A DNA stretch of 9,233 nucleotides from JBBQIY01 sp964618405 (GCA_964618405.1 CAZUAY010000160.1:1-9233), one strand, 5' to 3'. Positions 1 to 5,820 are shown, counted from the stretch's first letter. The notes: generated from the letters alone by a model not told the origin. Numbers and translations are program-made.

Positions 1-37
1 CTATAACTTCGAGTTTCGCTAAGCAGTGGTCGTAACG

Positions 38-97
38 AACGGAGCACGGGTTTTCTAACCCGTGTACGAAAACGGGTTGGAAAACCCGTTCTCCGTT
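38..97. repeat. Cloverleaf-like double hairpin
   Basis: Two perfect 8-bp hairpins stand side by side: CACGGGTT/AACCCGTG (45-52 with 57-64, loop TTCT) and AACGGGTT/AACCCGTT (71-78 with 83-90, loop GGAA). They share the CGGGTT core. An outer 7-bp stem, AACGGAG (38-44) with CTCCGTT (91-97), encloses both, so the whole could fold as a three-way junction. The function is unknown. It may be part of a dispersed repeat or a structured 3' end of a gene lying before the window. Confidence 0.6.
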
Positions 98-158
98 TGC
101 TTCGCTCGTCTGCCGTTCCTGCACAGGCAGGCGTCTTCGCGTGAGACTTCTCCTGTCT

Positions 159-194
159 TCGACAAAGTTTGCGCCAAAGTTCGCGACAAAGTTT
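159..194. repeat. Three tandem 12-nt units
   Basis: Three adjacent 12-nt units (159-170, 171-182, 183-194) follow the pattern nCGnCAAAGTTn, differing at a few positions. Read in one frame they would encode DKV/AKV/DKV tetrads, but no other coding evidence supports translation. This is a short tandem repeat of unknown role. Confidence 0.6.
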
Positions 195-227
195 TTGGGA
201 TGCAAAAAAGTTACCCCATCTTTTTTT

Positions 228-242
228 CGCGGCGTAGCCGCG
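228..242. repeat. GC-rich 6-bp hairpin
   Basis: CGCGGC (228-233) pairs perfectly with GCCGCG (237-242) around the loop GTA. It is preceded by seven T residues, so on the minus strand the hairpin is followed by an A-tract on the plus side and by the complement of no T-tract downstream. Its only clear property is that of a compact palindrome within the repeat-rich region. Confidence 0.4.
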
Positions 243-331
243 CGGAGGACTAAAAAGGGGGAATTGAACTTGCGACACAAAACACCGGAAACCCCAAAAA
301 TTCGTGAGTTCTGCTGATATGACATTCTGCC

Positions 332-356
332 ACTAGCGACTAGAGACTAGCGACTG
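332..356. repeat. Heptamer repeat ACTAGCG/ACTAGAG
   Basis: Three adjacent heptamers, ACTAGCG (332-338), ACTAGAG (339-345) and ACTAGCG (346-352), are followed by ACTG. They abut the hairpin repeat at 355-404. The last heptamer is part of an 18-nt block also present, inverted, at the far right edge of the window. Confidence 0.8.
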
Positions 357-404
357 TAATCGGGCAGTCAGCGGGGGGCACCCCCCGGTGCCTAACCGAT
401 TGCG
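346..404. repeat. Hairpin repeat, left copy
   Basis: The block ACTAGCGACTGTAATCGG (346-363) is identical to the reverse complement of 9211-9228 at the other end of the window. AATCGG (358-363) pairs with CCGATT (396-401). Inside, GGCACC (377-382) can pair with GGTGCC (387-392), or GGGGGG (373-378) with CCCCCC (381-386). Compared with the right copy, the interior is longer and less regular while the ends are conserved. This pattern fits a dispersed palindromic (REP/MITE-like) element, which is an inference. Confidence 0.75.
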
Positions 405-415
405 TTTTTTATTTT
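355..415 (+). terminator. Possible intrinsic terminator of an upstream gene
   Basis: The hairpin of the left repeat copy (AATCGG with CCGATT plus the GC-rich inner stem) is followed within a few bases by six T residues (405-410) and then ATTTT. This is the form of a rho-independent terminator for transcription entering from before position 1. It would also insulate the rpsO promoter about 100 nt downstream. The upstream gene is not visible. Confidence 0.4.
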
Positions 416-507
416 ATGGCTATTGACCTTGATATGTCGTTTGTGTTAGCTTTCTCGATTGGACTTATGGCGTCATGCAACGACGTTGTAAAATCGTATT
501 TTAGCAG

Positions 508-537
508 TTGCGAAGCTGTGTTTAAATGTGGTATAAT
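508..537 (+). promoter_or_regulatory. rpsO promoter, extended -10 type
   Basis: TATAAT at 532-537 is a perfect -10 box and is preceded by TGG, giving the extended TGn form. TTGCGA at 508-513 matches four of six -35 positions with an 18-bp spacer. Transcription would start near 544, leaving a leader of about 47 nt before the rpsO ATG. The box overlaps a TTG codon at 537 in the rpsO frame, which rules that codon out as the start. Confidence 0.75.
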
Positions 538-590
538 TGTCGCCTGTTAAACATCAAGATCAAGTAAAATTCAAAGGTGACAACAAAGTC

Positions 591-854
591 ATGAGTCAAG
601 TCGATACCAAGTCAGTCCGCAAGCAGTTCCAGATCCACGAAACCGATACTGGTTCTTGCGATGTTCAGGTTGCCGTCCTCACCAAGAAGATTGAGCATTT
701 GACCGAGCATCTCAAGTTGAACCGCAAGGATCAAAATTCCCGCCGTGGTCTCATCAAGATGGTCAATAACCGTCGTACGCTTCTGGATTACCTCAAGCGC
801 ACTGCAGAGCCGCGTTATCAGGCTCTTATTAAAGAGCTCAGCATCCGTCGCTAA
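591..854 (+). CDS. rpsO: 30S ribosomal protein S15
   Basis: S15 is a primary 16S rRNA-binding protein of the small subunit, needed for platform assembly and for the bridge to the large subunit. The product is 87 residues, close to the usual 88-89. It carries the family hallmarks: DTGSCDVQVAVLT (19-31), the HL-T-H-L helix around 36-41, KDQNSRRGL (46-54) and RRTLLDYLKR (61-70), ending in IRR. I chose the ATG at 591 because AAAGGTGA (573-580) lies ten bases upstream. A TTG at 537 in the same frame sits inside the -10 box and cannot be in the transcript. The gene is followed by pnp, as in many bacteria. In the E. coli family S15 represses its own translation through a leader structure; the short leader here could allow that, but I see no clear pseudoknot. 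Confidence 0.97.
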   Translation: MSQVDTKSVRKQFQIHETDTGSCDVQVAVLTKKIEHLTEHLKLNRKDQNSRRGLIKMVNNRRTLLDYLKRTAEPRYQALIKELSIRR

Positions 855-867
855 GACAGATCATGCC

Positions 868-1018
868 GGCCTGCGCCACAGGGGTGTAGGTCACGAACAG
901 GGTTCCGTGCGCACGTCGCGTGCGGAACTGTGGTCTTTCATAATGTGAAGGGCCCAAACAACTAAAGCAGCGGCGGTTATTCGGTGCTTTGCGCCAAAGA
1001 TCCAGAACACTCTGGATT
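868..1018 (+). promoter_or_regulatory. Structured rpsO-pnp intergenic leader
   Basis: The 193 nt between rpsO and pnp can fold into four successive hairpins. They are 868-892 (10 bp with three G-U pairs, loop ACAGG), 902-928 (GTTCCG with CGGAAC, extended inward by five pairs), 983-995 (GGTGC/GCGCC, loop TTT) and 1000-1017 (ATCCAGA/TCTGGAT, loop ACAC). None is followed by a T-tract, so read-through into pnp is expected. In E. coli the pnp leader is cut by RNase III and then targeted by PNPase for autoregulation. A similar role is plausible here but is inferred from position and structure only. Confidence 0.45.
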
Positions 1019-1047
1019 GGCTTGCCGCGACAAGGAGTCGTCCGATT

Positions 1048-3168
1048 ATGAAAGACACTGTTTCGGTCAGCACGCAAATTGGCGAGCAGACCCTCACCAT
1101 CGAAACCGGCCTTTTGGCCCTTCAAGCAGCAGGCGCTGTAACCGTCACCCTCGGTGATACGGTTGTATTCTCAGCCGTCACGACGGCCGCGCCGCGTGAA
1201 GGTATTGACTATTTTCCACTTCAAGTGGAATATCGCGAAAAGTATTATGCTGCCGGTCGTTTCCCAGGCGGTTACTTTAAGCGCGAAGCTCGCCCAAGCG
1301 AGAAAGAAATTCTGACAGCGCGTCTGACCGATCGTCCGATTCGTCCGTTGTTTCCGAATGGTTACCACGACGAGCTTCAGATTAACAATACGCTCCTTTC
1401 TTGTGATGGCGTTCACGAGCCGGATTTCCTCAGCCTCGTCGCCGCCTCGGCCGCGTTGCACATTTCTGAAGTTCCCTTCATCGGTCCAATCGCCGCCGTG
1501 CGCGTTGGCCGTGTTGATGGTAAGTTGATTCTCAACCCGACGCATGAAGAACGTCTGAATGGCGATCTCGACCTTCTTTATAGCGGTACGAGCGATCGTT
1601 TCTTGATGATGGAAGGCGGCGCTAACGAAATCTCGGAAGAGGATTTCCTCGTCGCGCTGAAGTTCGGCCACGAAGCCGTCGTCAAAATCATCCAGATCCA
1701 AAAGGAACTTCGCCAGAAGCTCGGCTTGGCGGAAAAGGTGATCGTCGATGGCGATGTCTGTAATAAGACGTATTTCGAGGCCGCTCGCGAGATCGCTGGA
1801 GCGAAGCTTTCCGAGACCTTGTTGATCAAGGGCAAGATGGAACGCCAGTCCGCCGTGAGTGAGCTCAAGGCTAGCCTCAAGGCTGACATGCTGGTGAAGT
1901 TCCCCGAAATGACGGAGGAGGCTTTCCGATCCATGTTCGACGCGTTCGAGATCGACTCTGTTCGCATGAACATCATCGAACGCGGCAAGCGCATCGATGG
2001 ACGTGGCGAAGACGAACTCCGCGGCCTCTATGGTCAGGTTGCTCTGCTTCCGAGAACCCATGGTTCAGCCGTCTTCAATCGCGGAGAGACGCAGTCCCTC
2101 GGCGTGGTGACGCTCGGAACCATGAAGGATGCGCAAGAACTCGATGCTCTTTCTGGTGGCCCAACCTCCAAGGCTTTCATTTTGCACTATAACTTCCCTC
2201 CGTACAGCGTGGGCGAAGTGGGCCGCCTGGGCAACACAGGCCGTCGTGAAATTGGTCACGGTGCCCTTGCAGAACGGTCACTTGTGCCGATGATCCCAAC
2301 CGATTATCCGTACTCGATCCGTCTTGTTTCCGAGATCATGGGCTCGAACGGCTCATCTTCGATGGCCTCGATTTGTGTCGGAACCTTGGCGCTGATGGAT
2401 GCCGGCGTTCCGATGAAGAAGCCCGTCGCGGGAATTTCTTGCGGCCTCTTCTGCACAGCAGACGAAAGCAAGAAGATCCTCGTGACCGATATTCTCGGTG
2501 CGGAAGATCATTGCGGCGACATGGATTTCAAGATCGGTGGCACACGTGACGGTATCACGGGCTTCCAAGTTGACCTCAAGGTTCGCGGTTTGACGTGGGA
2601 CACGGTCGAAAAGGCACTCAAGCGCACGCATGACGCCCGCTTGAAGATCCTCGACTACATGGAAACTGTCATTGCAACCCCGCGCACCGAACTCTCGCAG
2701 TATGCTCCTCGCATCGAAACGATCAACATCCCGGTCGACAAGATCGGTGCTTTGATCGGTCCGGGCGGCAAGAACATCCGTGGCATCACGGCCCTTTCTG
2801 GCGCACAGATCGATATTACCGATGATGGAACGGTGAGCATTTTTGCTACGTCTAAGGAAGCAATGGAATGCGCCCGCCGCGAGGTCAACAAGATCGTTGC
2901 CGAGCCAGAAGAGGGGATGATCTACGAAGGAACGGTTAGCGGAATCAAGGAATTCGGCGCTTTCGTCGAAATTCTGCCAGGGATCGATGGACTCTGCCAC
3001 ATCAGCGAGCTCAGCGATCAACGCATCCGCGCCACTGAGGATGTCTGCAAGGTTGGTGATAAGATGTGGGTGAAGTGCATCGCGGTCGATGACCGTGGCC
3101 GCATCAAGCTCAGCCGTCGTGCCGCCATGGAAGACATCGCAGCACGCGAGGCGAACGAGGCCAAGTAG
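1048..3168 (+). CDS. pnp: Polynucleotide phosphorylase (PNPase)
   Basis: This is the 3'-5' exoribonuclease that phosphorolytically degrades RNA to nucleoside diphosphates, acting as a trimer and often within an RNA degradosome. The 706 residues match the family length (E. coli about 711) and the full domain order is present. The first RNase PH domain contains AAGRFPGGYFKREARPSE near 68-85. A helical linker follows, then the catalytic second RNase PH domain with RTHGSAVFNRGETQSLG near 336-352. The metal-binding aspartates D487 and D493 (LGAEDHCGDMDFK) are equivalent to E. coli D486 and D492. The KH domain has its GPGGKN loop at 571-576, and the S1 domain runs from about 622 to 692. The start ATG has AAGGAG (1032-1037) ten bases upstream. 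It is probably co-transcribed with rpsO and ends at a strong terminator. The gene appears intact. Confidence 0.98.
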   Translation: MKDTVSVSTQIGEQTLTIETGLLALQAAGAVTVTLGDTVVFSAVTTAAPREGIDYFPLQVEYREKYYAAGRFPGGYFKREARPSEKEILTARLTDRPIRPLFPNGYHDELQINNTLLSCDGVHEPDFLSLVAASAALHISEVPFIGPIAAVRVGRVDGKLILNPTHEERLNGDLDLLYSGTSDRFLMMEGGANEISEEDFLVALKFGHEAVVKIIQIQKELRQKLGLAEKVIVDGDVCNKTYFEAAREIAGAKLSETLLIKGKMERQSAVSELKASLKADMLVKFPEMTEEAFRSMFDAFEIDSVRMNIIERGKRIDGRGEDELRGLYGQVALLPRTHGSAVFNRGETQSLGVVTLGTMKDAQELDALSGGPTSKAFILHYNFPPYSVGEVGRLGNTGRREIGHGALAERSLVPMIPTDYPYSIRLVSEIMGSNGSSSMASICVGTLALMDAGVPMKKPVAGISCGLFCTADESKKILVTDILGAEDHCGDMDFKIGGTRDGITGFQVDLKVRGLTWDTVEKALKRTHDARLKILDYMETVIATPRTELSQYAPRIETINIPVDKIGALIGPGGKNIRGITALSGAQIDITDDGTVSIFATSKEAMECARREVNKIVAEPEEGMIYEGTVSGIKEFGAFVEILPGIDGLCHISELSDQRIRATEDVCKVGDKMWVKCIAVDDRGRIKLSRRAAMEDIAAREANEAK

Positions 3169-3190
3169 TCGGACAGTAAACGACAATAAG

Positions 3191-3224
3191 AAAGGCGGCG
3201 GGATTGCTCCCGCCGCCTTTTTTT
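3191..3224 (+). terminator. Intrinsic terminator of rpsO-pnp
   Basis: A perfect 13-bp stem (3191-3203 with 3208-3220, loop TTGC) has a GGCGGCGGG core and runs into seven T residues (3218-3224). It lies 22 nt after the pnp stop, in the gap between convergent genes. The left arm begins with AAA, so the reverse transcript gets a short T run too, and it may also stop the minus-strand gene ending at 3249. Confidence 0.95.
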
Positions 3225-3248
3225 AGTTAACAGAATTACGGGTCGGTT

Positions 3249-3818
3249 TTAGCGTCTGCGCAGTCCATTGCCACGGTGCGACGACGGTGGCGGTCCGTAG
3301 TTTGGCCCAGCCTGTGTTCCACGATGGCTCGAGGGCCTCGATGGGGGTGGGCAATAATTATAGGAAGGCGCACGATAATTATAGTGAGGTCGGTGGTGGT
3401 AACTCGGGTAAGACGGGAAGTAACGTACCGGTTCGCGGTAGATGATGGTCTGGCTCGGCGGCGTGTAGATCACCTGCGGAACATTCTGATAGATGATCTG
3501 CGGTTGCTGGTAAACCACCGGCGCGGGCTGGTAGACAACCTGCGGCTCTTGGTAAACAACCTGCGGTTGTTGGTAGAAAACCGGTGCAGGCTGGTACACA
3601 ACTTGCGCTGGCTGTTGGTACACAACTTGCGCTGGCTGTTGATAAACAACAGTTGTAGGCTGTGAGGCCGTTGCCGACAAGATGCCGATCCCAAGACCCA
3701 CGGCTAATCCTGCGATGACGGCGCCTGAACTGCTATGGTGAGGGCGAGCTTGAACCGTGAACGGCATTGCTGCGACTGCCAGAGCTGCCATGAGTGCGAT
3801 GTAAGATATTTTTTTCAT
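3249..3818 (-). CDS. Secreted Tyr/Pro/Gln-repeat protein, function unknown
   Basis: I do not recognise a named family. Residues 1-24 form a typical signal peptide (MKK, hydrophobic core, VQA cleavage site). A small hydrophobic glycine-rich stretch, GAVIAGLAVGLGIGI (32-46), could insert in or lie on a membrane. Residues 57-130 are ten imperfect 7-8-residue units of the type VVYQQPAQ, VVYQPAP, VFYQQPQ, IIYQNVPQ and TIIYREP. The tail (about 131-189) is rich in Tyr, His, Pro, Ser and Arg, with NYG/NYC and SSHRG motifs, and ends RRR. There is a single mature-region cysteine (155). The low-complexity repeats suggest an extended, Tyr-rich cell-envelope or matrix protein. That is inference. The start is supported by AAAGGG (3825-3830), six bases upstream of the ATG. 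It is a single-gene unit convergent with pnp. Confidence 0.8.
   Translation of the reverse strand: MKKISYIALMAALAVAAMPFTVQARPHHSSSGAVIAGLAVGLGIGILSATASQPTTVVYQQPAQVVYQQPAQVVYQPAPVFYQQPQVVYQEPQVVYQPAPVVYQQPQIIYQNVPQVIYTPPSQTIIYREPVRYFPSYPSYHHRPHYNYRAPSYNYCPPPSRPSSHRGTQAGPNYGPPPSSHRGNGLRRR
3429..3650 (-). repeat. Tandem VVYQQPxx coding repeat
   Basis: About ten 21-24-nt units encode the V-V/I-Y-Q-x-P repeats of the secreted protein. The first two units at the N-terminal side (VVYQQPAQ twice) are nearly identical at the DNA level, which suggests recent unit duplication. The later units have diverged. Copy number could vary between strains by slippage or recombination. Confidence 0.8.
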
Positions 3819-4149
3819 AGTGATCCCTTTCGTTTGATACGCTTGCTAGTTGTGCTACATCCTTTAGACGCTTCTCGGATACCCTCTATTCACTTTGTTT
3901 GAATATTTTTTCAAAAAATGAATTGATATTCGGAATTCGTTCTTTTTCTACGGCTTCTTTGTTTTAATCTTGAACCATACGAGTTCAAGATTAAAAAATG
4001 CATGCCGATAGGTTGAAGTAGGACTTGCTGGAGCAGGGGTGGCGTCGCAAAGGGACTAAAATGATACGCCATCGGGAGCTGGATTCTGCGTTGAAGTCTT
4101 GCGAAAATCTTTGGAAGACGAATAAAATTCCTGCTTACGTTATTCGGCC
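3819..4149. other. 331-nt intergenic gap between minus-strand genes
   Basis: The half next to the secreted-protein gene (3819-3960) is AT-rich and should hold its promoter, but I could not pick -35/-10 boxes with confidence. A perfect 14-bp palindrome sits at 3962-3996. The rest (3997-4149) has a more coding-like base pattern. On the plus strand the frame from ATG 3998 hits TAG at 4019, then stays open to a stop at 4199-4201, overlapping the 3' end of the pqqD-like gene in antisense. It might be a gene remnant or chance. No clear terminator for the seven-gene array was found here. Confidence 0.5.
3962..3996. promoter_or_regulatory. Perfect 14-bp inverted repeat
   Basis: TTTTAATCTTGAAC (3962-3975) pairs perfectly with GTTCAAGATTAAAA (3983-3996) around CATACGA. 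On both strands the T-run comes before the stem and the A-run after, which is the wrong order for a standard intrinsic terminator. It could be an operator for the secreted-protein gene 144 nt away, or an RNA stem marking the 3' end of the seven-gene transcript. The structure is certain and the role is not. Confidence 0.5.
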
Positions 4150-4536
4150 TTATTCGCGTGGCAGAGTGGCGACAATGACACCGCGACGGGTAAGCGTCTG
4201 AAAGTATTGGCCGAGGAGCGCACGGGATTCGAAGAAAGTGAGTTTCTCGCGTGCGGCGAATTCATCAATGATTTGTTCGAAGGTCTTTTTCCCATCAACG
4301 GATTCGTAGATTATTTTTCCGATTCCATCAAGAATATAGCGTTTTTTGTTGTGCATCTTGATCATTTTATGGAGGCTCTTCATCATAAAGCCTTCATACG
4401 CTAAGGTAACCTCAACTACGATTTCGTTAGGATTTTTACCCTTTAATATGACTGCACCCGCATTATGGACTGGTACGACGTTTAGAGATTCTCGGAAGTG
4501 GGCCACTTGCTGAGGTGTTGAGATGGTCTTGGACAT
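4150..4536 (-). CDS. PqqD-like protein
   Basis: The 128-residue product has a C-terminal PqqD-family pattern at about 67-122: YILDGIGKIIYESVDGKKT, then FEQIIDEFA, then a final helix ending RRGVI. PqqD-type domains are small winged-helix peptide chaperones that usually present a RiPP precursor to a radical SAM enzyme. No radical SAM, precursor or protease gene is visible nearby. The N-terminal half (1-66) is less familiar and carries a K/M/H-rich stretch (SLHKMIKMHNKKR). No signal peptide is present, so it is probably cytoplasmic. I prefer the ATG at 4536 over one at 4629, because the longer form would overlap the upstream gene by about 80 nt. No good Shine-Dalgarno is visible for the short form, so translation may be coupled to the preceding gene, whose stop lies 13 nt upstream. 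It is the last gene of the array. Confidence 0.75.
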   Translation of the reverse strand: MSKTISTPQQVAHFRESLNVVPVHNAGAVILKGKNPNEIVVEVTLAYEGFMMKSLHKMIKMHNKKRYILDGIGKIIYESVDGKKTFEQIIDEFAAREKLTFFESRALLGQYFQTLTRRGVIVATLPRE

Positions 4537-4549
4537 TGTGGTGGTGAGA

Positions 4550-4987
4550 TTATTGGAATGCAGTTCCTTTGCGCCGACGAATTTCTTTCTGCTTTTGGGT
4601 GTCGAATTCGAGGAGTTTGCCAACCTCAAGAAGACGCTTGATTTTTGCTGGCATACCTTCCTGCTGGTAAAGAATCGTTTCGGTCATGTCGCTGAGCTTG
4701 CGTTTAGCATCACGGAGTTGTTTCAAGTCCTTGCTTTTACGAGCTTCTTCTACTTCTTTTTTTGTGTCATCTAGGGAGGGATCTTTAGCTGCCTCTTTGC
4801 GTGCAAGACCAATTTCTTTGGTGAGATTTTGCATTTCGAGTGTCACGACCTTGCGCTCGTAATCTGAGAGAATGTTGGGTTCCACATGGGCTGGTTCAGG
4901 CAGAGGCAGGCGAGGAGGAGGAATGGCCAGAGCACCCGTCATAAATGAAAGGGCGACTAAAAGGGTGGAGATTTTTTTTGTAGACAT
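4550..4987 (-). CDS. Small secreted charged protein, function unknown
   Basis: I do not recognise a family. The 145-residue product starts with a signal peptide, MSTKKISTLLVALSFMTGAL, followed by an A-I cleavage site after residue 21. A proline-rich segment (IPPPRLPLPEP) comes next. The rest is highly charged and predicted helical: 40-100 is rich in Lys and Glu with heptad-like spacing, and the C-terminus is basic (KQKEIRRRK). This suggests a periplasmic coiled-coil or helical partner of the Ton/Tol motor encoded just upstream, which is inferred from context. The ATG at 4987 is supported by AGAGGA (4996-5001) eight bases upstream. An alternative ATG at 5020 would overlap the tonB-like stop and spoil the signal peptide. 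The gene begins 19 nt after the tonB-like stop. Confidence 0.75.
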   Translation of the reverse strand: MSTKKISTLLVALSFMTGALAIPPPRLPLPEPAHVEPNILSDYERKVVTLEMQNLTKEIGLARKEAAKDPSLDDTKKEVEEARKSKDLKQLRDAKRKLSDMTETILYQQEGMPAKIKRLLEVGKLLEFDTQKQKEIRRRKGTAFQ

Positions 4988-5006
4988 GAGATAAATCCTC
5001 TCTGTT

Positions 5007-5798
5007 TTATTGAAGTTCAAATTCTATTGTCACTTTGGGATATTCACGTAGGAACCCAGGTGTGAGATGCGAGAACATCGATGTCGCTGCGGCTGCATCC
5101 ATTGCTGATTGATCTAAGACTGCGTTCCCCGATGATTTTACCAGACGATGTTTGAGAACAGCACCTGAGGATCCAAGCGTGATTTCAATTTCCGCTGAAC
5201 GCCCCGTCTTGTATTCAGACGAGGGTCTGATCCAAGCTGCATAGAGTGCTTGCTTGATGGAAAGGAGGCACCGTTCGTTTTCGCCCGGAATGGACGTGTG
5301 ATCCGACACGGTTGCGCCCATATTCAACAGTTTCGCAATTTCTTCGGGTGTGAGTTTTGGCCCTGTAATTTTGACCGGTTTGATGTTCGGTGGAAGTTTG
5401 ATGATTTCTTTGGGCGATTTTTTCTCTTCTTTCTTGATGACCTTGATCTTCTCGCTTTTCACCACCGGAACTTTTTCTGGCTTGGGCTTAGGAGGTGGCT
5501 TGACCTTTTCTGGTTCCGGATCTGGATCTTTCTCCTTCACTTTCTCTGGAATTGGATCGGGTTTTTTGACCTCTTCCTTTTCCTTAATCGGCTCCTCGAC
5601 TGGTTCTGAGTCTTTGGGATTGTTTTGCAAATATTCCTCGGGAATGGCGACCGTGAATTCGATCGGAACGAGATCGATCTTTTGTTTTTTAGGAATACAA
5701 GAACAACCTCTGAACAGGCCCGCGACAAACAAGAGCGTTAGGCCGACAGCATGCACTGCCAGCGAGATTTTAAAGCTTTTGTTGTAAGGAGAAGTCAT
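5007..5798 (-). CDS. Energy transducer, TonB/TolA family
   Basis: This protein spans the periplasm and carries energy from the inner-membrane proton channel to outer-membrane partners. The 263 residues show the classic layout. The short cytoplasmic N-terminus leads into one membrane helix (about 10-28) with the SxxxH motif (S12, H16) that TonB proteins use to engage ExbB/ExbD. A long Pro/Lys/Glu-rich rod follows (about 60-145), then a globular C-terminal domain (about 174-263). The C-terminal pattern, a helix with YAAWIRP, a strand AEIEITLGSSGAV, then VKSSGNAVLDQSAMDAA, resembles the TolA/TonB_2 type more than E. coli TonB. A CSC pair (C32, C34) lies just outside the membrane and one more Cys is at 177. 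No strong Shine-Dalgarno is visible, and the gene starts 22 nt after the exbD-like stop. Whether it serves TonB receptors or a Tol-like role cannot be settled here. Confidence 0.9.
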   Translation of the reverse strand: MTSPYNKSFKISLAVHAVGLTLLFVAGLFRGCSCIPKKQKIDLVPIEFTVAIPEEYLQNNPKDSEPVEEPIKEKEEVKKPDPIPEKVKEKDPDPEPEKVKPPPKPKPEKVPVVKSEKIKVIKKEEKKSPKEIIKLPPNIKPVKITGPKLTPEEIAKLLNMGATVSDHTSIPGENERCLLSIKQALYAAWIRPSSEYKTGRSAEIEITLGSSGAVLKHRLVKSSGNAVLDQSAMDAAAATSMFSHLTPGFLREYPKVTIEFELQ

Positions 5799-5820
5799 GA
5801 AGTGGAGATTTCGTTTGGCA

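Larger units (their letters stand above)
1..500. other. Non-coding, repeat-rich region upstream of rpsO
   Basis: No convincing gene lies here. A 63-codon open frame at 62-253 exists, but it is made of hairpin arms and a tandem 12-mer and has no clear ribosome binding site, so I treat it as spurious. A 44-codon frame at 416-550 starts in a T-tract without a Shine-Dalgarno sequence and runs through the rpsO promoter, so it is also unlikely. What the region does hold is a chain of short repeats and hairpins, listed separately, ending in the hairpin repeat at 346-404. This density of small palindromes suggests dispersed intergenic repeat elements. That is inference, since only one genome segment is visible. 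Confidence 0.6.

Noticed and set aside
62..253. A 63-codon plus-strand open frame upstream of rpsO
   Set aside because: It is composed of hairpin arms and a tandem 12-mer, has no clear ribosome binding site and resembles no known protein. It is better explained as a repeat element.
258..275. T-loop-like sequence on the minus strand (GTTCAATTC) suggesting a tRNA end
   Set aside because: The flanking bases do not form the T-stem, and no acceptor, D or anticodon arms are found.
416..550. A 44-codon frame starting ATG at 416, hydrophobic and Cys-containing
   Set aside because: It starts directly in a T-tract without a Shine-Dalgarno sequence and runs through the rpsO -35 and -10 boxes. An open frame this short is likely by chance.
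537..590. N-terminal extension of S15 from a TTG codon at 537
   Set aside because: The TTG overlaps the last base of the -10 box, so it is not transcribed, and S15 proteins begin near the ATG at 591.
939..944. CATAAT as a possible -10 box for pnp
   Set aside because: No -35-like hexamer lies at suitable spacing, and the leader appears transcribed from rpsO.
1171..2061. Long antisense open frame inside pnp (296 codons, minus strand)
   Set aside because: It is a shadow frame of a strongly conserved pnp gene. Its translation has no recognisable domain and the sense frame fits a known family throughout.
4537..4629. Longer start of the pqqD-like gene at 4629
   Set aside because: It would overlap the upstream gene by about 80 nt and add a Ser/Lys-rich stretch without family similarity.
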